A stretch of DNA of 14,007 nucleotides from Clostridiales bacterium UBA7011 (GCA_002449635.1 DJXF01000114.1:1-14007), one strand, 5' to 3'; counted from the first letter of the stretch, positions 6,983 to 14,007 are shown. Notes: generated from the letters alone by a model not told the origin. Numbers and translations are program-made.

Positions 6983-7011
6983 AAAAAGACTGCGCGCGGT
7001 GCGGCAAAGTC
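6983..7011 (-). terminator. Probable terminator of ylbJ (minus strand)
   Basis: On the minus strand GACT and AGTC (7011-7008 with 6991-6988) enclose an imperfect GC-rich inner stem with an ACC loop, and six T residues follow (6987-6982). The hairpin overlaps the ylbJ stop codon (7012-7010). The stem has a bulge and an asymmetric internal loop, so confidence is moderate. Confidence 0.55.
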
Positions 7012-7987
7012 ATACGAACCGAGCACCGGGCAGCAAAAGCAGTGTCAGGGCACACAAAAGTGCGGCAAAACAGGCGTGTACACACTTGCCGCACACACAC
7101 CGCTGGAAGGACAGACCTTCCGCGGCGGCAGCCGTCTGAAACAGAACGGACAGACTGCCGAAGGCGCACACGAAGGATACCGCGGTCAGCCGTGCGGACA
7201 GACAGCCCGCCTCGGCGGAAAGGGCGGCAAGTCCCTGCGTCAGCTCGACGCAGCCGGTCAGCACAGCGGTGACGCCGCGGGAGGAGAGCCCGAGCGGTGC
7301 GAGCAGCGGGGTCAGTGTGGCAGCGGCAGCGGGCAGAACGCCGGTCTGGCGCAGCAGACAGAGCACGACGGAGAAAAACAGCAGAAATGCCCCGATCATC
7401 AGACAGGAACGACCGGCGGAGAGGACGGACCGGGTGAGGCAGTGAAACAGCGGCAGTTCCTCAGAAGCGGGAGCAGCGGCGGCAGGCGGTCTGCTCTTGG
7501 GCCGCAGCACAAACGCCGTCAGCAGTGCGGCGGCAATATGGACAAGATAGAGGAAAACGCCGGCGCGCAGCGAGTGAAACAGTCCCCCGCCGCACAGCCC
7601 GATGAGAAAAGCGGGACCCGTATTGTTGCAGCAGGCGGCAAGACAGGAGGCCTCCTCCCGCGTGCACAGACCGGCGTGCCAGAGATCGGCCGCCATGCGC
7701 GCGCCTGCCGGATAACCGCCCAGAAAACCGAGCGCGAGTGCGGCGGCTCCGCAGCCGGGGAGATGAAAACAGGTGCGCATGAGCGGGGCGAGCAGCCGGC
7801 CGCATGCACCGGCAAGACCGGTGGAAACCGCGAGGGAACCCGCGGCAAAAAACGGGAACAGCGACGGCAGAGCGGAGAACAGACACAGCTTGAGCGCAGC
7901 GCGTACCGCATCCGCACACGCGGCGGTATGCCGGCACAGCAGTGCAAGAAACAGCACGCAGGCCGCATAGACAACAATTTTTTTCAC
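7010..7987 (-). CDS. ylbJ: Sporulation integral membrane protein YlbJ
   Basis: This 325-residue protein is highly hydrophobic, with about eight membrane segments. It has the marks of the YlbJ family (nucleoside-recognition/gate domain): ALPSLFPFF (39-47), FLGGYPAGAR (88-97) and NNTGPAFLIG (121-130). In Bacillus subtilis YlbJ is made in the mother cell under sigma-E and is needed for heat-resistant spores; its transported substrate, if any, is unknown. The protein is shorter than Bacillus YlbJ (about 400 residues). The start is GTG at 7987 with AAGGGGG (8004-7998) ten bases upstream. The gene is divergent from yqfC, another sporulation gene, with 99 bases between the two starts. Cys and Ala content is high. 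A 350-codon plus-strand frame over the same DNA is an antisense shadow. Confidence 0.85.
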   Translation of the reverse strand: MKKIVVYAACVLFLALLCRHTAACADAVRAALKLCLFSALPSLFPFFAAGSLAVSTGLAGACGRLLAPLMRTCFHLPGCGAAALALGFLGGYPAGARMAADLWHAGLCTREEASCLAACCNNTGPAFLIGLCGGGLFHSLRAGVFLYLVHIAAALLTAFVLRPKSRPPAAAAPASEELPLFHCLTRSVLSAGRSCLMIGAFLLFFSVVLCLLRQTGVLPAAAATLTPLLAPLGLSSRGVTAVLTGCVELTQGLAALSAEAGCLSARLTAVSFVCAFGSLSVLFQTAAAAEGLSFQRCVCGKCVHACFAALLCALTLLLLPGARFV

Positions 7988-8030
7988 AGATGAAATGCCC
8001 CCTTCCGTCGCTTTATCCTATCGTCGGGAG

Positions 8031-8059
8031 GCAACAAACATGCCTGTGCCGCATACAAA
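8031..8059 (+). promoter_or_regulatory. Candidate sigma-E promoter of yqfC-yqfD
   Basis: CATACAAA (8052-8059) matches the sigma-E -10 consensus (CATACAnT) at all but the last position. GCAACAA (8031-8037) lies 14 bases upstream and fits the -35 consensus only in its first three bases. The match agrees with sigma-E control of yqfC and yqfD known in Bacillus. It ends 27 bases before the yqfC start. The weak -35 makes this a candidate only. Confidence 0.4.
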
Positions 8060-8086
8060 TTTTCCAGAGCGCCAAAGGGGGACAGC

Positions 8087-8332
8087 GTGGTGGAAAACAG
8101 CTTTGTCAAACATTGGTCGGATCCGGCGCTGGAGCTGGACGGAAACCGCAGTGTGGTCATCACGGGGCGGTGTGCCATTCTGCTGTACAGCGAGGAGGAA
8201 ATGCGCGTGAACTGCGGAAAAATGACCATCTGCATCAGCGGAACCGGACTGGAGCTGTGCACGCTCGACGAAACGGAGCTTTCGATCGTCGGCTGTATCG
8301 CGTCGGTCAGCTTTTTGACGGGGGAGGGGTGA
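8087..8332 (+). CDS. yqfC: Sporulation protein YqfC (YabP/YqfC family)
   Basis: This 81-residue protein fits the YabP/YqfC family: a compact beta-rich domain with the central pattern SVVITGRCAILLYSEEEMRVNCG and a final motif like GCIASVSF. There is no signal peptide. In Bacillus the family is expressed in the mother cell during sporulation; its molecular role is unknown. It is the first gene of the right-hand operon and is followed at once by yqfD, its usual partner. Two adjacent GTG codons (8087, 8090) can start it. AAGGGGG (8075-8081) is five bases from the first and eight from the second, so the second is equally likely. Identification rests on size, pattern and position beside yqfD. Confidence 0.88.
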   Translation: MVENSFVKHWSDPALELDGNRSVVITGRCAILLYSEEEMRVNCGKMTICISGTGLELCTLDETELSIVGCIASVSFLTGEG

Positions 8333-8336
8333 GAAG

Positions 8337-9566
8337 GTGGTTTCCAACTGGATACGCCTGTTTGGCGGCATGCTGACGGTTCGCGTGCGCAGCGCGGAGC
8401 CGGAACGCTTTCTCAATCTGTGTACACAGGAGCACATTCATCTGCACGCCATCACGCGCGAGGACATCGACAGTCTGTGTGCAGACATTTCTCTGCGCGA
8501 TTTTTACCGTCTGGCGCGGCTCAAACGGCGCAGACGCTGCCGCATTCATATCCTGCGGCGGCGCGGACTGCCTTTTTTTATGCAGCGGGTGCGGCGGCGG
8601 TATGGTCTGTGGGCGGGGATGATCCTGCTGTGTCTGCTTTGCTATGAGCTGTCCGCCCGCATCTGGATTATCCGCACGGATTTTCCGCAGGGCGTGGACG
8701 GCGCGGCGGTCATGCGGGAGCTCGAACAGCTGCACATCGGCATAGGGACAAAGCGGTCGGACATTGATGTGCACGCGGTCAAGGTGCACATGATGACGGT
8801 GCGCGACGATTTGAAATTTTTTGCCCTGAATCTGGACGGGAATACGATGTATGTGGAAACAGCGGCGGCAACCGAGCGCCCCGCGCTCGAGCAGCGCGGC
8901 GGTGTGACGAATGTCATTGCCCTGCAGGACGGCATTGTGGAGCGCATGACGGTCCGCCGCGGCACGGCAAAATGCAAGCCCGGAGACGCTGTTCTGACCG
9001 GAGAGCTCCTTGTCGACGCGCTTGTCGAGCCGAAGGGAGAGCTCGGCAAAATGCGGTTTACGGACGCTGATGCGGAAATCTGGGCGGCGACGCGCCGCCG
9101 CGTGACGCGGAAAATGGCGCTGGAGGCGAACAAAAAACACAAAACAACCGGCTCAAAAACACGATATGCGATATGTTTTGGCAAAACACGCATAAATTTG
9201 TATTTTGGCAGTAGTCTAACACAGGGGAATTGTGATAGAATAATATCGATTACTACGGCAAGGATCAATGATTATTTTGTGCTGCCCGTCGCGCTGTACC
9301 GCGAGACAGTGACACCGTATACCGTGACGCCGGTGACGCACACGGCGGAGGAGCTGCGCGCACAGATGGAATACGGCGCGCGCCGCGCGGTGGAGAAACA
9401 GGTCGCCGAGGGGAGCTTTTCCTCTATGCAGGCGGATATCCGGGAAGAGGATGGTGCGGCAGTGCTGCGGGCGACCGTCTGGTGTCACGAGCAGATTGCG
9501 GCGCGTGTGGCGGACGGACGCACCGAAGCGGATCTTCCGCAGACAGAGGAACAGCCGCAGCAATAG
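8337..9566 (+). CDS. yqfD: Sporulation protein YqfD
   Basis: This 409-residue membrane-anchored protein has the YqfD layout. A basic N-terminal domain (IRLFGGMLTVRV, then ERFLNLCTQEHIHL, then HILRRRGLPFF) leads to one membrane segment at about 91-108, and a long extracytoplasmic part starts with IWIIRTDFPQGVDGAAV. In Bacillus it belongs to the sigma-E regulon; its biochemical role is not known. The GTG start at 8337 has a GGGGAGGGG site (8321-8329) seven bases upstream that lies over the end of yqfC, so the pair is likely coupled. Codons about 265-315 form an AT-rich island with rare codons (ATA four times, AGA, AGG, CTA) unlike the rest of the gene. The translated island (TRYAICFGKTRINLYF) still reads like this part of YqfD proteins, so the frame is intact. 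Confidence 0.9.
   Translation: MVSNWIRLFGGMLTVRVRSAEPERFLNLCTQEHIHLHAITREDIDSLCADISLRDFYRLARLKRRRRCRIHILRRRGLPFFMQRVRRRYGLWAGMILLCLLCYELSARIWIIRTDFPQGVDGAAVMRELEQLHIGIGTKRSDIDVHAVKVHMMTVRDDLKFFALNLDGNTMYVETAAATERPALEQRGGVTNVIALQDGIVERMTVRRGTAKCKPGDAVLTGELLVDALVEPKGELGKMRFTDADAEIWAATRRRVTRKMALEANKKHKTTGSKTRYAICFGKTRINLYFGSSLTQGNCDRIISITTARINDYFVLPVALYRETVTPYTVTPVTHTAEELRAQMEYGARRAVEKQVAEGSFSSMQADIREEDGAAVLRATVWCHEQIAARVADGRTEADLPQTEEQPQQ
9162..9175 (+). repeat. Tandem 7-bp direct repeat inside yqfD
   Basis: CGATATG occurs twice head to tail (9162-9168, 9169-9175), at the edge of the AT-rich island. The second copy overlaps the first two bases of the palindrome at 9174-9188. Confidence 0.85.
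9174..9188. repeat. Operator-like perfect palindrome inside yqfD
   Basis: TGTTTTG (9174-9180) and CAAAACA (9182-9188) are perfect inverted repeats around a single G. The size and symmetry are those of a repressor or activator site. It overlaps the -35 box of the internal promoter candidate at 9178-9206. A chance palindrome in AT-rich DNA is possible. Confidence 0.6.
9178..9206 (+). promoter_or_regulatory. Candidate internal sigma-A promoter within yqfD, upstream of phoH
   Basis: TTGGCA (9178-9183, five of six to consensus) lies 17 bases from TATTTT (9201-9206, four of six), about 390 bases upstream of the phoH start. It falls in the only AT-rich stretch of an otherwise GC-rich operon. It could give vegetative expression to phoH-ybeY-era-recO-mutS2 if the upstream promoter is sporulation-specific. 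This is inference. Confidence 0.3.
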
Positions 9567-9597
9567 ACGTTCAATAACAAGGAGAGCGAAACGATAT

Positions 9598-10605
9598 ATG
9601 GCAGAAATGACCATGCGCATCGAAGCGATCGACCTGATTATGGGTATTTTCGGCGCGTTCGATGAAAATATGAAGGTACTGGAGAAGGAGCTGGATGTGA
9701 CCGTCCTCAGCCGGGAGACCGAGCTCAAGGTGACGGGTGCGGATGCGGGCAACGTGGAGCTTGCGATGAAGACCATTCAGTCGCTGATGCAGCTGGCAGA
9801 GCGCGGCGAGAGCATCGGCACACAGACGGTACAGTATGTGCTCGGCCTGGTGCGCGACGGGCGGCAGAATCAGGTCTCGGAAATCGGGCGCGATGTGGTC
9901 TGCATCACCGCAAAGGGCAAACCGATCAAGGCAAAAACGCTCGGCCAGAAGCGGTATATGGATGCGATGCGCACACATACGGTCACCATCGGCATCGGAC
10001 CGGCGGGCACGGGAAAGACCTATCTCGCCGTTGCGGCGGCGGTCGCGGCGTTTCGCGACAAGCAGATCAGCCGCATTATTCTGACGCGGCCGGCAGTCGA
10101 GGCGGGCGAAAAGCTGGGCTTTTTGCCGGGCGATTTACAGAGCAAGGTTGACCCGTATCTGCGTCCGCTGTACGACGGCCTGTTTGATATGATGGGTGCG
10201 GAGACCTTTAACAAACTGCTCGAGCGCGGCAGCATTGAGGTCGCGCCGCTCGCGTATATGCGCGGACGCACACTGGATGATTCATTTATCATTCTCGACG
10301 AGGCGCAGAATACCACGCCGGAGCAGATGAAAATGTTCCTGACGCGCATTGGCTTTGGCTCCAAGGCGGTCGTCACGGGCGATATCACACAGATTGACCT
10401 GCCGGGAGACCGCGTGAGCGGATTGAAAGAAGCGGTCCGCGTGCTCAAAAATGTGGAGGATATCGCGCAGTGTCAGCTGACCGACCGCGATGTCGTGCGG
10501 CATGAGCTGGTTCAGCGGATTGTGCGCGCTTATGAAAAATATGAACAGCAGAAGGTGCTGCGTCAGGCAAAGGACGCACAGAAGCACCGTCCGCTGCGCA
10601 AGTGA
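9598..10605 (+). CDS. PhoH family ATPase
   Basis: This 335-residue cytosolic protein is a PhoH/YbeZ-type P-loop NTPase, a family tied to RNA metabolism and found near ybeY in many bacteria. An N-terminal KH-like region comes first (about 1-100, including the VTGADAGNVELAMKTIQSL stretch). The NTPase domain has Walker A GPAGTGKT (134-141), then TRPAVEAGEKLGFLPGD, the family hallmark, and Walker B ILDEAQN (DEAQ at 234-237). VTGDITQIDLP follows, with the sensor-like Asp and Gln. The start at 9598 follows AAGGAG (9579-9584) at a rather long 13-base spacing; the frame stays open upstream inside yqfD, but those codons are not PhoH-like. The gene is 31 bases after yqfD and 11 bases before ybeY, in the same operon. 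The neighbourhood supports a role with YbeY and Era in ribosomal RNA processing. Confidence 0.94.
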   Translation: MAEMTMRIEAIDLIMGIFGAFDENMKVLEKELDVTVLSRETELKVTGADAGNVELAMKTIQSLMQLAERGESIGTQTVQYVLGLVRDGRQNQVSEIGRDVVCITAKGKPIKAKTLGQKRYMDAMRTHTVTIGIGPAGTGKTYLAVAAAVAAFRDKQISRIILTRPAVEAGEKLGFLPGDLQSKVDPYLRPLYDGLFDMMGAETFNKLLERGSIEVAPLAYMRGRTLDDSFIILDEAQNTTPEQMKMFLTRIGFGSKAVVTGDITQIDLPGDRVSGLKEAVRVLKNVEDIAQCQLTDRDVVRHELVQRIVRAYEKYEQQKVLRQAKDAQKHRPLRK

Positions 10606-10616
10606 GGAGGACCGTC

Positions 10617-11138
10617 ATGGAACACCGCATTCGGATTACGCCGGAGGTCGAGCTGGACAGGCAGGAGGCAGTCAGTGCGCTCATTGAGCGCTGCGCGCGC
10701 GCCGCTTTGCAGGCGGAGGGAGCGCCGGAGGGGTGCTTTGTCGATGTAACGATTGTCGATGGCGCATCCATCCGCGAAATCAACCGTGAGAATCGCGGCA
10801 AGGACATGGAAACAGATGTACTGTCCTTCCCGATGCTGGAATTTTTTGACGGCGAATGGCCGGAGGCTGTGGAGGAGGAGCGCAATCCGGCAGACGGATT
10901 GATTTTCCTCGGCGATATGATTTTGAATTACGACCGCGCAGCCGAGCAGGCGGCGGAGTACGGGCACAGCGTGGAACGCGAGTGCGGCTTTCTGACTGTA
11001 CATTCCATGCTGCATCTTCTGGGCTATGACCATGAGCGCAGTGAAGCGGAGCGGCTTTTACAGCGCGAACGGGAGGAAGCTGTCCTGGGGCAGCTCGGAC
11101 TGACCCGCGATGCCGCGGACGATGCTGCCGGCGATTGA
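10617..11138 (+). CDS. ybeY: rRNA maturation RNase YbeY
   Basis: This 173-residue protein is the metal-dependent endoribonuclease YbeY, which takes part in 16S rRNA 3'-end maturation and 70S quality control. The zinc site is plain: HSMLHLLGYDH gives His129, His133 and His139 in the HxxxHxxxxxH pattern. Family markers NRENRGKDMETDVLSFP and LGDMILNYDRA precede it. The ATG at 10617 has GAGGAGG (10604-10610) six bases upstream, a site overlapping the phoH stop. A GTG at 10602 in the same frame would put that site inside the gene. The spacing to phoH (11 bases) and era (23 bases) indicates cotranscription. The length is slightly above the usual 150-165, owing to a short acidic insert after SFPMLEFF and an Asp/Ala-rich tail. 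Confidence 0.95.
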   Translation: MEHRIRITPEVELDRQEAVSALIERCARAALQAEGAPEGCFVDVTIVDGASIREINRENRGKDMETDVLSFPMLEFFDGEWPEAVEEERNPADGLIFLGDMILNYDRAAEQAAEYGHSVERECGFLTVHSMLHLLGYDHERSEAERLLQREREEAVLGQLGLTRDAADDAAGD

Positions 11139-11161
11139 GACGGAAAAAAGGGAGAACACAG

Positions 11162-12055
11162 ATGAGTGTGAAAAAAAGTGCGATTATTTCCATTGTCGGC
11201 AGACCGAATGTCGGCAAATCCACGCTGCTCAACCGGCTGGTGGGCGCGAAAATAGCAATCGTATCCAACAAACCGCAGACCACACGCACGCGCATCACAG
11301 GCGTGCTGACAAAGGGGGACTGTCAGTTTGTCTTTCTGGATACGCCGGGCCTGCACAAGCCGCGCTCCCGTCTGGGAGATTACATGGTCAAGATTGTCAA
11401 TGACACGGTGACGGATGTAGACATCGCCGCGATGGTTGTCGATCCCGTGCCGCGCATCGGACCTGCGGAGCAGGAGCTGATTGCGCGCATCAGGCAGTTT
11501 CACATGCCGGCGGTGCTCATCATCAATAAAATTGATACGGTAAAGCATGAGGACCTGCTGGCGGTTATCGCGGCCTATTCCCGGGCGCATGAGTGGGATG
11601 CAGTCGTGCCGCTTTCGGCAAAGACGGGCGAAAACTGTGACATTCTGTTCGACGAATGCGCCCGCTTTGCGATTGAGGGGCCGCAGCTGTTCCCCGACGA
11701 TATGCTGAGCGATCAGCCGGAGCGGCAGCTTGTGGCGGAGATTGTGCGCGAAAAAATGCTCGGTCTGCTCGACCGGGAGGTACCGCACGGCACGGCGGTC
11801 GCTGTCGAACGCATGCGCGAGCGCGAAGACGGACTGATGGAAATCAGCGCCACCATCTATTGTGAAAAAAAGAGCCACAAGGGCATCATTATCGGCAAAA
11901 GCGGCTCTATGCTGAAGAAAATCGGCGCACAGGCGCGTGCCGACATTGAGGAGCTGCTCGAAGCCCGCGTTTTTCTGGAGCTGTGGGTCAAGGTGCGCGA
12001 GGACTGGCGCAACAACCAGTACCAGATGCGCAATTTCGGCTATGAAAACGAATGA
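11162..12055 (+). CDS. era: GTPase Era
   Basis: This 297-residue protein is the essential 30S-assembly GTPase Era, which binds the 3' end of 16S rRNA. The G domain shows G1 GRPNVGKST (13-21), the G2 region QTTRTRITG (39-47), G3 DTPG (60-63), G4 NKID (122-125) and G5 SAK (152-154). The C-terminal KH domain carries GIIIGKSGSMLKKIG from residue 241. The length is normal. The ATG at 11162 has AGGGAG (11149-11154) seven bases upstream; a TTG at 11135 is an upstream in-frame codon without a site. It lies in the ribosome-maturation block after ybeY. The genes dgkA and cdd, often found between ybeY and era in Firmicutes, are absent. Confidence 0.97.
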   Translation: MSVKKSAIISIVGRPNVGKSTLLNRLVGAKIAIVSNKPQTTRTRITGVLTKGDCQFVFLDTPGLHKPRSRLGDYMVKIVNDTVTDVDIAAMVVDPVPRIGPAEQELIARIRQFHMPAVLIINKIDTVKHEDLLAVIAAYSRAHEWDAVVPLSAKTGENCDILFDECARFAIEGPQLFPDDMLSDQPERQLVAEIVREKMLGLLDREVPHGTAVAVERMREREDGLMEISATIYCEKKSHKGIIIGKSGSMLKKIGAQARADIEELLEARVFLELWVKVREDWRNNQYQMRNFGYENE

Positions 12056-12082
12056 TGCGCAACTGCGAGAGGAACAGAGGCT

Positions 12083-12844
12083 ATGGCACACGTTACGGTC
12101 AAGGGTCTGGTCATTCGTGAGACGGATTTCGGGGAAACCGACCGCTTTATCACTGTACTGACCGCGGAGCTGGGAAAAATTGAAGTGCTGTGCCGCGGCA
12201 TCCGGCGGCGAAAGGGACGGCTGGCAAACGCAGTCCGCCTGTTCTGCTACAGCGAGTTTACACTGTATTCCGGCAAAAGCTACACGCTGAGCGATGCGGA
12301 AACAGACATGTCGTTCTGGGGCATCACGAGCAATATCGAACAGTATGCGCTCTGCTGTTATTTTGCCGAGCTGGTCAATCTCTCGGCGGATTCCGATGAC
12401 ACATCGGGCGGCCTGCTGCCGATGTTCCTGCGCGCATTGTATGCGCTCGACCGGCAAAAACGGCCGGTGCAGACGGTGAAGGCGGCGTTTGAGCTGCGGC
12501 TCGCCGCGGATCTCGGCTATGCGCCCGATCTGACCGGCTGCGCGGTGTGCGGACAGGCGGAATGTGAAACGTGGTCCTTTCTGCTGGAAAACGGCGCACT
12601 GGTGTGCAGCGACTGCCGCAAACGCGTCGGCGGAACCTATTTCGACCTGCCGCAGGGCGTGCTCACTGCGATGCGGTATATCGTCTCCTGTGACGGAAAA
12701 AGGCTGTTTGCCTTTGCGGTCAGCGAGCAGACGGGGCGGCAGCTCGGACAGATCTGCGAGCGGTATCTGCTGTTTCATCTGGATGTGCGCTGCACCACAC
12801 TGGATTTTTACCATTCTCTTTTTCAAATGGAGTCAGAACAATAA
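12083..12844 (+). CDS. recO: DNA repair protein RecO
   Basis: This 253-residue protein works in the RecFOR pathway, loading RecA on SSB-coated single-stranded DNA. The N-terminal OB-fold begins VTVKGLVIRETDFGETDRFI, the standard RecO opening, followed by GIRRRKGR. The C-terminal part holds a complete zinc site: CAVC (Cys153, Cys156) and CSDC (Cys175, Cys178). The ATG at 12083 follows GAGAGGAA (12067-12074) at eight bases, and the gap to era is 27 bases. The order era-recO is conserved across Firmicutes. The length is normal and no oddity is seen. A 600-codon antisense frame over era and recO is a shadow. Confidence 0.95.
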   Translation: MAHVTVKGLVIRETDFGETDRFITVLTAELGKIEVLCRGIRRRKGRLANAVRLFCYSEFTLYSGKSYTLSDAETDMSFWGITSNIEQYALCCYFAELVNLSADSDDTSGGLLPMFLRALYALDRQKRPVQTVKAAFELRLAADLGYAPDLTGCAVCGQAECETWSFLLENGALVCSDCRKRVGGTYFDLPQGVLTAMRYIVSCDGKRLFAFAVSEQTGRQLGQICERYLLFHLDVRCTTLDFYHSLFQMESEQ

Positions 12845-12847
12845 ATT

Positions 12848-14007
12848 ATGAGTAAATTATCGGAAAAAAGCCTGAAAACACTGGAATATTACACCATTCT
12901 TGACCTGCTTGCGGATCACTGCGTCAGCCGGCGCGCGAAGGAGGCGGCAAAGGCCCTTCGCCCGCTGCACGATGCGGAGGATGTGCGCGCGCTGCTGACG
13001 GAGACAGATGACGCGAAACGTCTGATGACAACAGGCGGCGCGCCCGCATTCGGCGGCATTCGGGATGTGTCCGCGGCACTCAGCCGCGCGAATATGGGCG
13101 GTGTGCTGTCCACGCGCGAGCTGCTCGCGGTGGCATCGCTGCTGCACGCGGCAAATCAGGTGCGCAAGTACGGCAGTGAACTGCAGGAAAAGGGCCTGAA
13201 CACCTCGCTGGATGCCCGCTTTGCGCGCATCAGCAGCAACAAGTATTTAGAGGACCGCATCAGCCGCGCGATTATCAGTGAGGAGGAAATTGCGGATGCG
13301 GCCTCCTCCGCGCTGGCGAATCTGCGCCGGCAAATGCGGCAGCAGAATGTCCGCGTGCGGGAAACGCTCAATCATTTTGTCTCCTCTCCGACCTATTCCA
13401 AATATCTGCAGGAGAGCCTGATTACGCAGCGCGACGGACGCTATGTCATTCCGGTCAAGAGCGAGCATCGCGGCGATATTCCGGGCATGGTACACGACGT
13501 ATCCTCCTCGGGCGCGACACTGTTTATCGAACCGGCACAGGTCGTCGACGCAAACAATCAGCTCAAAATTCTGCAGGGCAGGGAAAAGGCGGAGATTGAG
13601 CGCATTCTCGCCGAGCTGACCGCAGAGGTCGCGGATTTTTCCGACGCCATAGAGGCGGATTACACGGTGCTGTGCGAGCTGGATTTCATTTTTGCAAAGG
13701 CGCGGTTTTCGTTTGCACTCAATGCCTGTGCGCCCGAAATCAATGCGGAGACAAAGGTCTCGCTGCTGCGCGCGCGGCATCCGCTGCTCGACCAGAAAAA
13801 GGCCGTGCCGATCGACATTGCACTCGGTGCGGATTACGATACGCTCGTCATCACAGGTCCGAATACCGGCGGCAAGACGGTCAGCCTGAAGACACTCGGC
13901 CTGCTGTGCCTGATGGCACAGTCCGGACTGCATATCCCTGCGAATGAGCAGAGCTCGGTCTGTTTGTTTGAGAATATTTATGCGGATATCGGCGATGAAC
14001 AGAGCAT
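12848..14007 (+). CDS. mutS2: MutS2 family protein, N-terminal part (cut by window end)
   Basis: The frame is open from ATG 12848 to the window edge, giving about 386 residues of a protein usually near 790. It starts MSKLSEKSLKTLEYYTILDLL, typical of MutS2, and then shows the coiled lever and clamp region with HDVSSSGATLFIEPAQVVDANN. The ATPase domain opens with Walker A GPNTGGKT (337-344). The Walker B motif and the C-terminal Smr nuclease domain would lie beyond the window. MutS2 suppresses homologous recombination in some bacteria, and in Bacillus it acts on collided ribosomes. The mismatch-reading N-terminal domain of MutS is absent, as expected. It begins 3 bases after the recO stop and has no good ribosome binding site (nearest GGAG about 15 bases away), so coupling to recO is likely. 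Confidence 0.95.
   Translation, partial: MSKLSEKSLKTLEYYTILDLLADHCVSRRAKEAAKALRPLHDAEDVRALLTETDDAKRLMTTGGAPAFGGIRDVSAALSRANMGGVLSTRELLAVASLLHAANQVRKYGSELQEKGLNTSLDARFARISSNKYLEDRISRAIISEEEIADAASSALANLRRQMRQQNVRVRETLNHFVSSPTYSKYLQESLITQRDGRYVIPVKSEHRGDIPGMVHDVSSSGATLFIEPAQVVDANNQLKILQGREKAEIERILAELTAEVADFSDAIEADYTVLCELDFIFAKARFSFALNACAPEINAETKVSLLRARHPLLDQKKAVPIDIALGADYDTLVITGPNTGGKTVSLKTLGLLCLMAQSGLHIPANEQSSVCLFENIYADIGDEQS

Noticed and set aside
6941..7993. 350-codon plus-strand open frame over ylbJ
   Set aside because: The translation is a low-complexity Gly/Gln/Arg-rich string without a domain. The minus strand encodes a coherent membrane protein with YlbJ motifs and a ribosome binding site.
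11024..12826. 600-codon open frame on the minus strand across era and recO
   Set aside because: It is antisense to two clearly identified genes with full motifs. Its translation has no recognisable domain and is rich in His, Arg, Cys and Gln, as expected from antisense reading of GC-rich codons.

Overview
This is a 14 kb chromosomal stretch of housekeeping and sporulation genes from a Gram-positive endospore former, most likely a moderately high-GC Clostridia (Oscillospiraceae/Butyricicoccaceae-like). Evidence: homologues of the sporulation proteins YlbJ, YqfC and YqfD; the Firmicutes gene order yqfC-yqfD-phoH-ybeY-era-recO; strong AGGAGG-type ribosome binding sites; frequent GTG starts; and GC-rich third codon positions. 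The taxon is inferred from gene content only. No mobile element, CRISPR array, tRNA or rRNA is visible.

Left part (1-4727, plus strand): the 3' end of a class II fructose-bisphosphate aldolase gene with a strong terminator; ilvE (branched-chain aminotransferase) as a single-gene unit with its own promoter candidate and terminator; then a two-gene ABC importer for polar amino acids. The first importer gene fuses a signal peptide, two nearly identical substrate-binding domains and the permease in one polypeptide. The second, overlapping it, is the GlnQ/HisP-type ATPase. Together they make a complete GlnPQ-like transporter.

Middle part (4728-7987, minus strand): the importer operon converges on a D-alanyl-D-alanine carboxypeptidase gene, with terminator hairpins between them. 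The carboxypeptidase start overlaps the end of a small Cys-rich, probably metal-binding protein gene, so the two look translationally coupled. Upstream of these on the same strand is ylbJ (sporulation membrane protein).

Right part (8087-14007, plus strand): divergent from ylbJ runs a tightly packed operon yqfC-yqfD-phoH-ybeY-era-recO-mutS2, the last gene cut by the window end. It joins two sporulation genes to genes for 30S ribosome maturation (PhoH-like, YbeY, Era) and DNA repair or ribosome rescue (RecO, MutS2). A sigma-E-like promoter candidate precedes yqfC. Inside yqfD is a sharply AT-rich 150-bp island containing a palindrome and a sigma-A-like promoter candidate, a possible vegetative start for the housekeeping genes.

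No wholly new system is evident. The points most worth a second look are the duplicated binding domains in the fused transporter, the AT-rich island in yqfD, and the Cys-rich gene coupled to the carboxypeptidase. No gene-free stretch exceeds 300 bases; the longest, 312-599, holds the aldolase terminator and the putative ilvE promoter.
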